Positions 25,901 to 37,817 of a DNA stretch of 64,000 nucleotides are shown in pieces. The position numbers and the translations under genes are program-made. The DNA is taken from NCBI RefSeq assembly GCF_900496995.4, contig NC_044022.1, positions 16,692,938 through 16,756,937 of the forward strand, in the 5' to 3' direction. Numbering within the stretch: position 1 is the first letter of the stretch; every line of letters starts with the position of its first letter. Origin of the DNA: Aquila chrysaetos chrysaetos (lineage: Eukaryota > Chordata > Aves > Accipitriformes > Accipitridae). The notes beneath the pieces are model-generated. The model searched no databases and was not told the DNA's origin. It worked only from the letters and a program-made list of their open reading frames with translations.

Positions 25901-26955
25901 GTACTTTAGTCTTTTGGATATGCCACTATTTAGGGCCTGACACTAAACTTACTGAAGTTGTAGGAAGGTTCCCATTATCTTTGGCAGACTTTGGATCAGA
26001 CTGCTTATGGTGAAGCTCCTTTAGATCACGTTAGATCTGAAAGAGAATAAGGGTTTTAGAAGGACTAAGAGTCAGTTTTATCCATTTGCAAAGCTGCCAC
26101 TTAACTTTCAAAGCAGAAATAGACCAAATGAGATTTGCAAAGTGAAAAAAAAACATGGCTAATTTTGGAATAAAATTTAACTAGGTAACTTCTTAGGGAG
26201 TTTTAGAAATTTTAGCATATCATTTTCAGTACTTTCTTTTCAGTACTTTTGTTTCTTTTCAGGCCGATTGTGCTTCAGATAGTACTTTTTAATTCAGGAT
26301 ACTTGGTGCATTTAAGGACAAGTAGTTAGATGACTCTACAAATTTTCAACTGTTTGTGTGTTCACTTATAATCATCCAGTATTAATTCTTTACACACCTA
26401 TGATATACTAGTCACTCCTGTAATTCTCTAGCCAAAAAGCATGGGGTTTTTTATGCATGATCCTTAGTAGGTATACAACCTAACCAGGACTGGTTAAAAA
26501 TGTTGGACACATTCTCAGAGTTATTACTTAGATCTCTTTGGTACTAAATTAACTAAATTGAACTAAACTGTTGGCTTTTTATAAAGGAAATGCTTCCCTA
26601 TACCGCTACTCCATAAAGATCCAGAACACTATTCCTTACCGAAGAATACACACTGCTAGGGGATTTCTTGTCCTTTATTTAAAGAATAGCAGGACAAATA
26701 AGAAATTAAATGTACATTTAAATTTTACTATTTCCTTGCATTTTCAGGAGAGAGGAGGATTTTTACACACAACTGCTCCAAACGCTGGTAGCACTTTTAG
26801 ACTCTGCAAGCTGCTTGCTTCAGCAAAAAAAAAAATAATCTGATTTCTGCAACCCATGATGAACAGAAGCTGTTTACAGAAGCTCACCAAAATCTAGAGT
26901 TTATGTATGTAGGAGGACATTATTTAAACTTTCAGTCTGCCTCTTTTATTTCCTA
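22906..26955. other. Intergenic, no feature recognised
   Basis: Begins with an A-rich run (about 22906-22938). The rest is AT-rich unique sequence with scattered 60-94 codon frames of no recognised family on both strands. Confidence 0.5.
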
Positions 26956-26957
26956 CC

Positions 26958-27265
26958 AGCATGGACATAGCCAAAGGTAATTAATGCCTGTACTACCTTG
27001 TTAAATGCCTTCTTTGGCATGGGGGCCAGCTTTCAAACTCTTTTTCCCTCCAAAATTGAGCGACCGTTTAATTAAGAACGGTGCGCGGTCTGTGCCAAGT
27101 CCTAAATTATGCCTGGGAGTTGTTTAGGAAACTTCGAGCACAAAAATACCCCAGGCTCTATGCTAACAATTAAACAGTATAAACAATCACTTGCTTGTGT
27201 CTAAGACTGTGCCCTGGCGTTGTTTAATTTACTGTTATTGCTGGAGTACATGCTGGTAATACAAA
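26958..27265. promoter_or_regulatory. Candidate conserved noncoding sequence B
   Basis: Dense in TAATTA and TTTAATT cores, with an exact dyad ACCGTT-TAATTAAG-AACGGT at 27063-27082 followed by gcgcggtc, and three ttaa-type motifs beside ACAAT boxes. It is non-repetitive and noncoding. Regulatory status is inferred from motif density only. Confidence 0.25.
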
Positions 27266-27559
27266 GTGTCTCAGATTATACCAATTCTGAGCCATGCTTA
27301 GATGCTGAATATAACTCAGAAATAGGTAGGTCCTATATTGGAATAAACCTAAAAGGAGATATTTCCTATTTAAGAACTAGAAATACCTATTGATTGGCTG
27401 TACACGTCAGCGTGTTCTCACATGGGATAACTCCTTGCTTTGTATTCTGCCTGCTATACTTCTCAACAGGGTGAACGATTAATATTTATAGGTGTCTAAT
27501 AAAAGTTCTATTTGTTTGGGTAGTTATCCCAAACGGATGAGAACCCAGCCGAACCAAGG

Positions 27560-27930
27560 CAGCCAGAACAACCCCCCTGGTTACCCAGACCCCCCCCGGC
27601 CCCGTACCCTGTTATCCCCTAGCAGCATCTCTGCTTTGCCCTCCCTTTCCCACATCCAGCACTTTCTCCCAGATGCCGGGTGCTCTTTCTAGCTGCAGCC
27701 CTCCCCGTGAACACGCAGTTGCTTTTGGGGAGCAGCGAGGAGCTGCTCGGCTCGGCTGTTCGCCATCCTTCCCGCTGCCTCCTGGCCACCGCTGTAGCGC
27801 TGGGATCCGCACTCAAGCCTGACTTCGGCCGGCGCGGTTCTTTGTTCGGATGCTGGAGCCGCAGCCTCTGCCTCCTCGGGAGACGTTTCTGTGTGAAACA
27901 GAGCGAGGTCGGCTCGGATCAGAGAGAGGG
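27560..27930 (+). promoter_or_regulatory. Small isolated GC/CpG-rich patch
   Basis: CpG frequency rises sharply, especially at 27.70-27.92 kb (gccggcgcgg, gctcggctcgg), in otherwise AT-rich DNA, and stops where a CR1 tail begins. It could be an orphan CpG island, a promoter of a noncoding RNA, or the 5-prime part of a GC-rich retroelement. A 152-codon frame at 27680-28138 runs into the CR1 and is not convincing. Confidence 0.35.
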
Positions 27931-28068
27931 AATTCCTTGTTCACTGGAGGTTTTCAAGACGCGACTGGACAGGGCGCTAGAAAAATCTGATGCAGGCTCC
28001 CCTTCCCACAAAAGGCTGGACCAGATGATCTTTGGAGGTCCCTGCCAGCCTGGGCTATTCTGGGGTTG
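27931..28068 (+). repeat. CR1 LINE 3-prime tail, diverged
   Basis: Reads cactggaggttttcaagac, gcgactggacagggc, gctggaccagatgatcttt and ggaggtccctgccagcctg, the CR1 3-prime end in sense orientation. The terminal octamer repeat is degraded to attctggggt. Confidence 0.85.
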
Positions 28069-29925
28069 CTGCAGGATGCAAAAAGTCAAGAGTCTGTGCT
28101 CGCTCTTGGGAATTTATTGTTGCTCTTTCAATCTTTAGGTTTTTCCTTACAGGCCGCTGTTCTGGAGGGAGTTTTCCACAGAAGACCTTGCATTTTGAGG
28201 TGAAAAGGAAGCTTTCTGTTTTAACGGTGGCAGTGAAAGGTTTGTGAACAGGGCTTCCTTACAGGGCTCAAAATCATGGAAGTAATAGAAGAACTCCACA
28301 TTCAGGTTTATTTTTTTAATCTCCTAACTCTGAAGCTCCTGTGGAGACTTTTGAAGGAACCAACAATATTTGAGTAACTGGGTTTAGCAATACATGGCAA
28401 AGTTATTTCAAAAATTCTGAGAACACGGGCTATTGCCTTACATTATTCTACTACAGACAAGGTTCTTGTTCAGTACATTAATGTTAAAAAATCAGAATAA
28501 AATACTTGGTGCATGGATATAGCCACTAGATGGGAGGCAAGAGCTGGTTAGGAACGGGGAGCATCAGTGCTGATGCACTTAGGGAGCTCTCAGCTGCCAC
28601 CGCCAGCTGTGACATGCCACACTGGAGCTGCACACTAATACATCTGGGACCACTTTTGTAAGTGTACACAAGCAGGTTATTCACTGAACTGGAAACTTTT
28701 TTTTATGAATTGGTAGTGGCGGTGATGAATTGTTGACGGAGCGAGGTATTTTAAAAATAACTGTGTTAATTCTCTACCTCTAAATGGCTTTGCCGTAGGA
28801 AATTCTCCACTTTCATCTGCAGTGCCGATGGAAAGGAACATCTTTCGCATTATCTCATCTACATGAGGTCTATTAAAAATACAGCTGCCAAAGGCTTTTA
28901 TGGGGCAGAAGTGATATTAGCCTGTGAGATAAGAGGGTGGAATTCAAGCCCTTACAATGTCAAAGACTTTCTGTGTAGCTTTAGGCAAGCTGTTTTTTTC
29001 CTCTGTATTTCAGTTCTTCCTTGGCTTCTCTCTTTTCTCCTATTTAAGTGGCATATAATGGAACATCCTTTCTTCCCCAGTGGAGATTAATCCTATAGGG
29101 TGCGCTATCATAATACTGTACAACACAGAAATGTCTTTGAGCAATTTGTGAATACATTTTTTAACAAGAAAAAGTCTGAAATTTTCACAGTTTTGTGTGG
29201 CTCCTTATATTTAACTTTAGCCAGGATAACAGAAATTTGGTCCAGCCTGTTGCCTAAAACTATTTGTAAAAACTGACCAAAGTAAAAAGATAAAGAAATG
29301 TAATAATTTGAAACAAAAAGACATACTGATCTTGGCCAAAAGGGGTGTCTATTGAGCAACCAGGGGACTAAGCTGGTTATGTAAGAAATTAAGAGTAATA
29401 TGATAAATAACATGAATAAAATAAGAAAAAGGATGGTTTAACTAAAAAATCTTTGCTGAAGTTTTTAATATAGCGACACAGACAGAAAGAAGTATAATTT
29501 GACACCTCTGACAAATGACTTCTGTAACACCCTGGTGGGACCTCAAAGTGCACTGCAATATGAGCGTGCTTTCACATCTTTATCCTGGGAGTTACGGTAA
29601 CTTCACTGAGACAGACAGAAGGCCCCGAAGGATCCCTCATCCCCACCTCTGCCAGCTTTAGCAATGTCTTGATATTTGACCTGGAGTTTCTTTTGCCTTT
29701 TTTTTCCCCACTTACCTTTTTTCTATCTTTTATTCTTATCTTACCTTTTTCTCTTTTTTCTTCTTCAGCCAAGAAAGTGTGCTCAGTAACTCTGCCGGCA
29801 GAGTTTGCCTGGACACAGAGCAGCTAACTGAATCATATTAACATATGTATTGTTCAGTAAAAAAGGTACAAATAAGAACACCAAAACCAGAACCTCTACA
29901 TCAAGGTCCTTGTTGGAGTCTGGCT
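28069..29925. other. Intergenic, no feature recognised
   Basis: AT-rich sequence. A T/C-rich tract at 29.69-29.77 kb yields a Lys/Glu-rich minus-strand frame that is compositional. No gene recognised. Confidence 0.5.
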
Positions 29926-30300
29926 GCCTGTGCTCAAGGCCAGCTTTGACGTGGCCTCATGGGGGACCTCTGCCCCTCGGCTCGAGCTTGGGCCCTTGCC
30001 CTTGGTTTTCGCTGGTCCTGACCTGCTGACCTGCTTTGCTGACTTGCTGGACCGGCTCTGCTCTTCTGGCTGGGTGCTGTGGGATGGTGCTGTGTTGGGG
30101 GAGCACTGCCTTGTCCCTTGCTGTCACCCGTGGCCTCTGCCTCGCCTGCCCTCACCCAGCAGCTGCTCCTGCTGCTCCCTGACACTGATTTTCTATTCTT
30201 GCTGCTTCCTTCTTTCTCCTTTTGAAGTTTTGTCTTGCTTTGTCCTCAAGGAAACAGGACACAACATTAACAACTTCAGACCATCTCAATAAAATTGTCT
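29926..30300 (+). repeat. Unnamed GC-rich dispersed repeat, copy 2
   Basis: The longer copy of the element also found at 5626-5785. It runs from about ctcaaggccagctttgacg through ctggctgggtgctgtggga and gctgctccctgacactga to a 3-prime part with AATAAA in ctcaataaaattg near 30285. The polyadenylation-like end and dispersed nature suggest an LTR or retroposed transcript. The 120-codon frame inside it is low-confidence. Confidence 0.6.
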
Positions 30301-30477
30301 TTCATCTTCTCCCTAAAAAGGACTATCTAAATGACAGTCAAATGTGGAAAGTTTCCAGAAAAATCCCTCTCTTTTACAAAAGAAAAAGGCATTAAATCAA
30401 GTTAAAATTAAAAGTCATCGATATTTTGATTATTTTTCCTTTAAGAACTTCTGTACCCATTTGGTCGACCAAATCAT

Positions 30478-31182
30478 ATCACAGAATCATAGAACAGTTT
30501 GGGTTGGAAGGGACCTTTAAAGATCACCCAGTTCCAACCCCCCCTGCCATGGGCAGGGACACCTTCCACTAGACCAGGTTGCTCCAAGCCCCATCCAACC
30601 TGGCCTTGAACACTGCCAGGGATGGGGCAGCCACAGCCTCTCTGGGCAACCTGTGCCAGTGCCTCACCACCCTCACAGTAAAGAACTTCTTCCTTACATC
30701 TAATCTAAATCTATCATCTTTCAGTGTAAAACTGTTACCCGTCATTCTATCACTACACTCCCTGATAAAGAGTCCCTCCCCATCTTTCCTGTAGCCCCCT
30801 TTAGGTACTGGCAGGCTGCTGTAAGGTCTCCCCAGAGCCTTCTCTTCTCCAGGCTGAACAACCCCAACTCTCTCAGCCTGTCTTCATAGGAGAGGTGTTC
30901 CAGCCCTCTGATCATCTTTGTGGCCTCCTCCGGACTCGCTCGAGCAGGTCCACATCTTTCTTACACTGGGAGCTCCAGAGCTGAACGCAGTACTCCAGGT
31001 GGGGTCTCACGAGAGCAGAGTAGAGGGGTGGAATCACCTCCCTCAACCTGCTGGTCACACTTCTTTTGATGCAGCCCAGGATACAGTTGGCTTTCTGGAC
31101 GGCGAGTGCAGATCATTGGCTCATATTTGTTTTTTCATCCACTAATACCTCCAAGTCCTTTGCAGGGCTCCTCTCAGTCCAA
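30478..31182 (-). repeat. CR1 LINE, about 700 bases of the 3-prime end
   Basis: Begins atcatagaacagtttggg then ttggaagggacctttaaag, the reverse complement of the CR1 terminus, and continues through the 3-prime coding region (gagctgaacgcagtactcc, gatgcagcccaggatacag) to about 31182. Internal stops and small gaps break the coding frame. 5-prime-truncated. Confidence 0.95.
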
Positions 31183-34100
31183 AACTACCATAAACCTGAT
31201 TATTTATCAAAAACCCAAGGGTTTTCAAAGCACTTTTCCCTGTCTGAGAAGGTACTTAATCTAGTCACACTGAAAAGATTAGTAATTAATAGATCTTGGA
31301 TACCTGTTGCTGAAATTATGCTTTAAATGTAATACATGGAGAAGGTGGATTGTACTTTGGAGAAGCAGGAGCATATTCTGGCAGACCAGATACAAACCTG
31401 GGCTTCCAAAGTTCAATCCCCTGACATGTACAGTCTAGTCCCACCTCCACTCCAGATAGTTTAATGATTGCCCAGGTGCAGTCCTTTGCGAACAGTAAGG
31501 GTTAGCATTCCTGGGCTAACCACTGCAAGCCCGCTGTTCATTGCTGTTCCTTATCTGCTGCTGCCTGAATTCAGACTGCATCCCCAAAAGGAATTATTGC
31601 CTGTTCTGACCCTGGAGCGCCAACCTCTAATAATGCTGTAGAGGTTAGAGCTTGATTAATGGTGTATGGAGATGTCCCAAAGGAGCTGCTGTCCTCTGCA
31701 GTACCTGTGATACCTAGGAAGGGTGAGGCAGCCACTTTTGTTAGATGACCCACTGTGCTGCTAACACAGGAGCATTAAGCCACGCTGAAAAGCCTTCTGA
31801 GTCCTCAGTACCAAGTTTTAAAATCTTCATGGAGGACTAAATAGCATTTAAAGCCCATGTACTTTTTGACTAGGTATGAAGATAGCCCTTCCTCCCTCCC
31901 TCTAGGTTCTTAAGCCAGCTTTATTATGCAGTGAAGAGAGGATTTGTTCAGAAAGGATTAGCACAGGATCATTTCTTAGCCCAGCAGTGTTTGGTCTCCT
32001 CCTCCGCTTCTGCCTCTCCTCTCCTACATTAATAGCCTTTCATTAGCAAAAGCTTACTTCTGGCTAAAATGTGACAAACTACTGCGTATCTAGAGTACAA
32101 ATATATAAATGGACCTGGCTCATTTGTTTCTCTCCCCTCCGTTCCCCAAGAAGTGATAGCCTTTCTTCATGGAGCCACAGGATCTCACTTGGCCTGGATT
32201 GTCCCTTAGGAACAGAAGTGTTGTGCTGAATAGGGGAACAATTTACACAACACTGCCATTTGTGAAATGCTATTGAACTGCTACTAATTATAGTGCTGTA
32301 GTGTACATAGGGGAAGTTGACCCAGATTGGATGAACTGAGCAGAAATCACATCCATACTTACCTTAAAGCCTCCCACTGCTGTGCTACCAGAACCAGCAG
32401 CTGGTAAATGTCAGCAGCTAATATTTTTATTTTGATACCATCTTAATTTGTCTGAACTGGCCACGGTAAAAATAACTATGTCCTATTTTCACTAGTGATT
32501 ATCACTGAGTCTGGTGCTATGGAGCAAGCTATGACTGAAAAAAAGACATTACAGACACTTTTACTGGGAGTGGCAGGGAGACCTGGACTCAGGAGATTCT
32601 GACCTCCATTTCTGTGTCCATTGGCTACACCAGAGATGGTTAACCTGTAACTCCTGGTATGATTCACAACATTTCTTTACACAGGACAGAAGCCTCTTGC
32701 ACAGCAAGCATCTCCTTCCTCTCTCTACCTTGCCCATGCTCTGCTCTTGTTCCAGCTACAGACAAAGGAGACTCTGCAACTTCTTGGCTCCTTCAGGAAC
32801 CACCTGCTTGCTGACCTCCTCTTCAAGGCATCTATACCAGCGAACAAAATCTATACTAGTAGCCAAGACAGGGCAGGGTCTTTTTTTCCGAGCATGAGGT
32901 AAGAAAAACTAACAGAACTAATAGAACACGGCCCATATAGCTGAAGTCCATCACCCTCCAAAATGGGAGAGCCACATCCAATCTCCTTGCTGGAAATGGT
33001 CCACATGCAAGCTGTGCCTGGGAAAGTGCAAGCTCAGCTCAGAACCATGCCACGTTTTTGATTAGAATTTAATATAGATAATCACAGAACAGTGGTTGTA
33101 CCCACCATCCAATAAGCTTACTGGTATAGACAGAGAACAAATGGCTGTATAATGGGACATGTAGCCCACCCACAAACCGGGATTGGCACATGTGCACCAG
33201 GCTAACACCTTTCAGACTTTAAAGTCATGATTGCCCCTTGCTAATCAATAGCAGATTTAAAACTCTCCATGAAAATCTTCCTATTCAGAATATAAATTGG
33301 TGATGTAAATCAGTGGATTTCCAAAGATACGTATTTTTTATTTCCAGACTGTATGTAATCCTTTAATGCAAACCAACAGAGGCAGAGACCTCACTGGAAG
33401 CAGCACTTTCTTGCTTCACTCCCTCTTTGTAGTCTCACCTTTGTATAACTGTTAAATACTTTGTTATTATGTTTCTGACATCAAGCTTACTTCAGGTCCT
33501 AAGCTGAGAAAAGAAGAGGAAGGAATGATGAAAAGGGTTACTAAAAAGAAAAAAGGGATGAAGATAGCAGTGTCATTTCTTTTTATGCTACATACAGGAC
33601 TGTAACTGTAAATCAGTACCAGCACTCCATGAATCAGTTTCCATCCTATTGTCAGAAGTCTAGAGCTAAGTATAATACTCAGCATTAAATGAATATGAAT
33701 TATTATTATTCACCTCAGTCTAAATATACAGCACTTGTAAAAGATGGATATGCTCCTTATTTTGAAAATTTCTTTGTGAAGTACAGAACAGAATGAACTT
33801 CTGTGTAGAAGAGGAGGTGTTCACTGTATTGATAAGGTAAATGCCAGTCAAGGTAAGTACTCCAGAAGAAGACAACAGTTGTTAGTGCATCCTTTTGTTC
33901 TGCTAAATGCTCTATTTATGGGGTTTGGGATACACAGTTTTATGCAACTGACAATTCAAAAGCAAACATTGCAGTCCACAAAGAATGAGATCTTTAGGGA
34001 TAAAAACGGTTTTGACAGAACGTAGTAAGATTTGTTTCTAATTACAGTGTAGCAGTACTTCTCTGTGAATGGAAGACACCATTTCATTGTATTTACACCG

Positions 34101-34220
34101 AAAGCTGAAATGATGGCTGCTCATTTGTGACACTGACAGTTCACAAATCAAATGGGCTGCCTATAAAACGAAAAGAATGAGATTTTTCCACTGTTCTCAC
34201 TTCCCCTCACCCCTCCTCAC
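31183..34220. other. Intergenic, no feature recognised
   Basis: AT-rich, non-repetitive to the eye. No open frame exceeds 86 codons and no family is recognised. Confidence 0.5.
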
Positions 34221-34935
34221 TGTGGTGGGTTGACCTTGGCTGTCCACCAGGTGCCCACCAAGCCGCTCTATCACACCCACTCCTTCCAGCAAACTTCTCC
34301 AGCGTGGGTCCCTTCCCTGGGCTGCAGTCCTTCAGGCACAGACTGCTCCAGCGTGGGTCCCCCACGGGGTCACAAGTCCTGCCAGCAAACCTGCTCCAGC
34401 GTGGGCTCCTCTCTCCACGGGACCACAGGTCCTGCCAGGAGCCTGCTCCAGCGCGGGCTTCCCACGGGGTCCCAGCCTCCTTCGGGCATCCCCCTGCTCC
34501 GGCGTGGGGTCCTCCCCGGGCTGCAGGTGGAGATCTGCTCCCCCGTGGACCTCCCTGGGCTGCAGGGGGACAGCCTGCCTCCCCATGGTCTTCCCCACGG
34601 GCTGCAGGGGAATCTCTGCTCCGGCGCCTGGAGCATCTCCTCCCCTCCTTCTGCACTGACCTGGGGGGCTGCAGGGCTGGTGCTCTCACATCTTCTCACT
34701 CCTCTCTCTGGCTGCAGTTCCTGTTGCACAACAACTTTTTTCCCCTCCTTAACTCTGTTCTCCCAGAGGCACTACCACTGTTGCTGATGGGCTCAGCTTT
34801 GGCCAGCGGCAGGTCCATCTTGGAGCTGGCTGGCATTGGCTCTGTTGGACATGGGGGAAGCTTCCAGCAGCTTCTTACAGAAGCCACCCCTGTAGCCGCC
34901 CCACTACCAAAACCTTGCCATGCAAACCCAATACA
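34221..34935 (-). mobile_element. Solo LTR, long family, copy A, internally deleted
   Basis: Ends tgtggtgggttgacc (left) and caaacccaataca (right), identical in type to copies at 47914 and 56763. After gccgctctatcac near 34274 it jumps directly to cagcaaacttctccagcg, so about 385 bases present in the other copies, including the AATAAA region, are missing. No matching target duplication flanks it (ctcac versus tccac). Sense is minus, from comparison with the AATAAA orientation in the full copies. Large open frames on both strands (up to 248 codons) recur in the other copies and come from a GC-rich repeat-like core. Confidence 0.88.
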
Positions 34936-34987
34936 TCCACTTTCATTCATCCTATTCTGGATACCATTTCTTATATACCTGGGATGC

Positions 34988-35529
34988 TGCACTGGTTTTG
35001 CCTGGGATAGAGTTAATTTTCTCACCCACGCTGGAGCACTCTGCTCCTGAAGGACTGCAGCCCGTGGGAAGGACCCACGTTGGAGAAGCTTGTGGAGGAC
35101 TGTCTCCCACAGGTGGGATCCCACGCTGGAGCAAGGGAAGAGTGTGAGGAGGAAGGAGCAACAGAGATAAAGTATTATGGACTGACCACAACTCCCATTC
35201 CCTGATGGAGGGGGAGGACACAAGGGGAGGAGGTAGAGGAGTTGGGAGTGAAGTTGAGCCTGGGAAGAAGGGAGGGGTGGGGGGAAGGTTTTTTTTAGAT
35301 TTGGTTTTATTTCTCATTATCCTGCTGTTTAATTGGCAATAAATTAAATTAATTTCCCCAAGTCGAGTCTGTTTTGCCTGTGACCGTAATCAGTGAGTGA
35401 TCTCTCCCTGTCCTTATCTTGACCCACGAACTTTTAATCATATTTTCCTTCCCCTCTCCAGTTAAGGAGGGGGAATGATAGAGCAGCTTTGGTGGGCACC
35501 TGGCATCCAGTCAAGGATGACCCACCGCA
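34988..35529 (+). mobile_element. Chimeric LTR fragment, inverted relative to copy A
   Basis: The first about 35 bases (actggttttgcctgggatag then agttaattttct) match the start of the short LTR family (ctggtttcagctgggatag). From 35021 the sequence switches to the 3-prime half of the long LTR family (cccacgctggagcac through AATAAA at 35338-35343) and ends gacccaccgca, equivalent to the long-family CA end. It is sense on the + strand, opposite to copy A 50 bases away. No target duplication is visible. Confidence 0.75.
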
Positions 35530-37045
35530 GTGGGCTCAGCACTACTTCCAACCTGTAAAGCAGAGCCGCTCAAAAAAGGAGGAGAACCTGAACCCGTACT
35601 TATGGAGATCTGACGGGCAGGAGTCTGCATGCAGGGAGCTGAAATGGTGGCTATTCTTGAGTACAACAGCTATAGTGCAGCAGTCCAAATGGACTATTGC
35701 TTGCTCACAGTTTGAATATATTATGCAGGCAGAAACAGGCCATCAATTATTTTCTGAATTATATTGGGTCTGGCTATAAAGACAGTGCATGTGATTGATT
35801 TTTACCCTGTTTAATAAGATGGCTTCCGTGGATGGAAGGACAGCTTCTAAATACTTCCTGAGTGGCTGACCTGAATTTCTAAGATAAATGCCAAGTTGTA
35901 CCCTTTTTAGCTTTCATAGAATATTAAATAAAGCTAAGAGCAGATGAAAAAGAGCTGGATTACCATGTTCACTGAACAAATCAGTACTGCTGCAGGTACT
36001 TGTACATATAGAGCAATTGCAAATTTCAGAAAAATAAACTGATCCTGGGAAAATCCTACAGACGTACTTACTCCAGTGCTCAATTGTCTGATGATCACAG
36101 ATTTCCTAACATCTAGTACTTTCTGGCTCTTTCTAGGATGTGCTATTTTTTTGGTTGTCTGATTGGATTCAGTTCTTCCTCAAAATTAAATGGAAATGAT
36201 CTATGCAGCTATTTTTTAATTCCTATAATTAACATTTCCTGCAGCTTTAGAAAATATTTTCAGTGTCATCTTTTAATCACTAACTGGCTATGGTTTTACG
36301 GTGTCTTACAACTACTTTTACTTCAGGAAGTTCAATAAGGCAGATAATCCTTCTCCCCTTCACACTCTTTGAACACTACTTCACAGGAATACAAGGGCTG
36401 TGAAAGCCTTGCAGCTGGTGGAGGGACAATCCCCCCAAGACGAATGAAAGGAGTCCCTGCAGTGCATGCTGTGATGTGGATTTTCAGCTACTCTGAGCTG
36501 TAGTTCTCTGGAGGTTTTCTTAAATTAGAGCACACTCTGGGAGTAATGCTTTATGCCATAGGCTGTACTAGTTTCCAAAGCTGACGTGAATCATAGGAGT
36601 GGGAGGGTGGCTGACAGCCACCTTAGGGCTCTGCTGGTGGGCCACGTACTTCTGTGATATCACAGCCATAGGCATCAAAAGAGACCTGGGCTGATGTATT
36701 GTATCTAGCTGTGAAAACTAAGAATGATAGAACTCCCTTTTAAAAAGGGAGGGATTTGTCTTACACCACCACAATTCTTTTCCCTTCTTCTGTCATCTAT
36801 TTTCAGTTCTTGTGTGTATACTGGATGCCCTGGAAACATTGTGTGAGGATGTGGGGGCCGTTCGAAGGTGCCAAGCCTACTGGAATAGTGTTGGGGGACT
36901 GTGGAAATGGAGGGAGCCAGACTTTGTGCGTTCTTGTCCACAGTGCTTTTTGGGAGCTGACTTGAAGAGAACTGTCCCCTGGACATAGTCTTGGAGAAAT
37001 CTGGTTAGAGGTCCAGAACAGGGCCACAAAGTAAGACCTCCCTGG
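35530..37045. other. Intergenic, no gene recognised
   Basis: AT-rich to mixed. The stretch at 36.99-37.04 kb (ggtccagaacagggccacaaa) may be a very short CR1 relic. No gene found. Confidence 0.45.
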
Positions 37046-37050
37046 TCCTA

Positions 37051-37186
37051 TTTTATTACTGAATACTTTTATTTTTATTACCTTTATATTATCATAATAT
37101 ATAAATATAAAATATATTAATAGATAATATTTAATATTTATATTATTTATTTTATTTCTATTTTATTACTTTTATTACTGAATACT
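37051..37186. repeat. AT-rich tract bounded by a direct repeat
   Basis: ttttattactgaatact occurs at 37051-37067 and 37170-37186, enclosing about 100 bases of almost pure A/T with many ATATTTA-type words. This suits slippage or segmental duplication. Confidence 0.8.
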
Positions 37187-37692
37187 CTAGTACAAGACAT
37201 TAACTGACCGTAAGTTGGAGACAGATGTCAAGACCTGAAGTGTCTCTGGTCATGTGTGGAAATTCAGATATCTAGCTAATTTCACAAGCATAAGGGTAGG
37301 TCCATGCAGATGCTTAGAGTAAATGGAGCGTTGTATTCTAGGACACCCTCAGAATTCAAGCACTGTTTTTCTGATTATAGCACTGGTGACGTTAGCAGGA
37401 TAATATGGAAAAGTGGTGTAAATCTGAAACAATGCCCCAAATTATCCTATGATCTCCTTTAGCGCAACTTGGTAAGTTTTTCGTGCACAGCATCTGTTTT
37501 TATGTAAATATTTAAGATAAATTATATAAGAACCGACAAAGATTCACAAGCATCTGAACATTTGCGGTATTTTCCCAAGTGACCTACTTACTGAAGGGAT
37601 GCTGTATTTCGACTTTGAACTGTGTTGAAAGGAAGTTGACACTGGCAGCCCACCAAATTAAACAACAAAAGTGAACCTTGATGCTGGCAATG

Positions 37693-37788
37693 CTTGACTG
37701 ATAAGTCCCAGTATACACAGATGCATATGCAAACACAGATCTTGACTGATAAGTCCCAGTATATACAGATCCATAGGCAAACACAGAT
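37693..37788 (+). repeat. 48-base tandem duplication
   Basis: Two adjacent 48-base units begin cttgactgataagtcccagt at 37693 and 37741 and end aaacacagat. They differ at only a few positions, so the duplication is fairly young. It makes the repeated SVFAY-SVYTGTYQS pattern in an antisense frame, which is not a gene. Confidence 0.93.
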
Positions 37789-37817
37789 CTTTTATTTTCA
37801 TTAAGTGACAGAAAAAA

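Noticed and set aside
34207..35050. Open frames of 160-248 codons on both strands in the LTR cluster
   Set aside because: Equivalent frames recur in the LTR copies at 48.3 and 57.1 kb in several phases at once, caused by a GC-rich, repeat-built LTR core. No retroviral domain, and ends run into flanking DNA.
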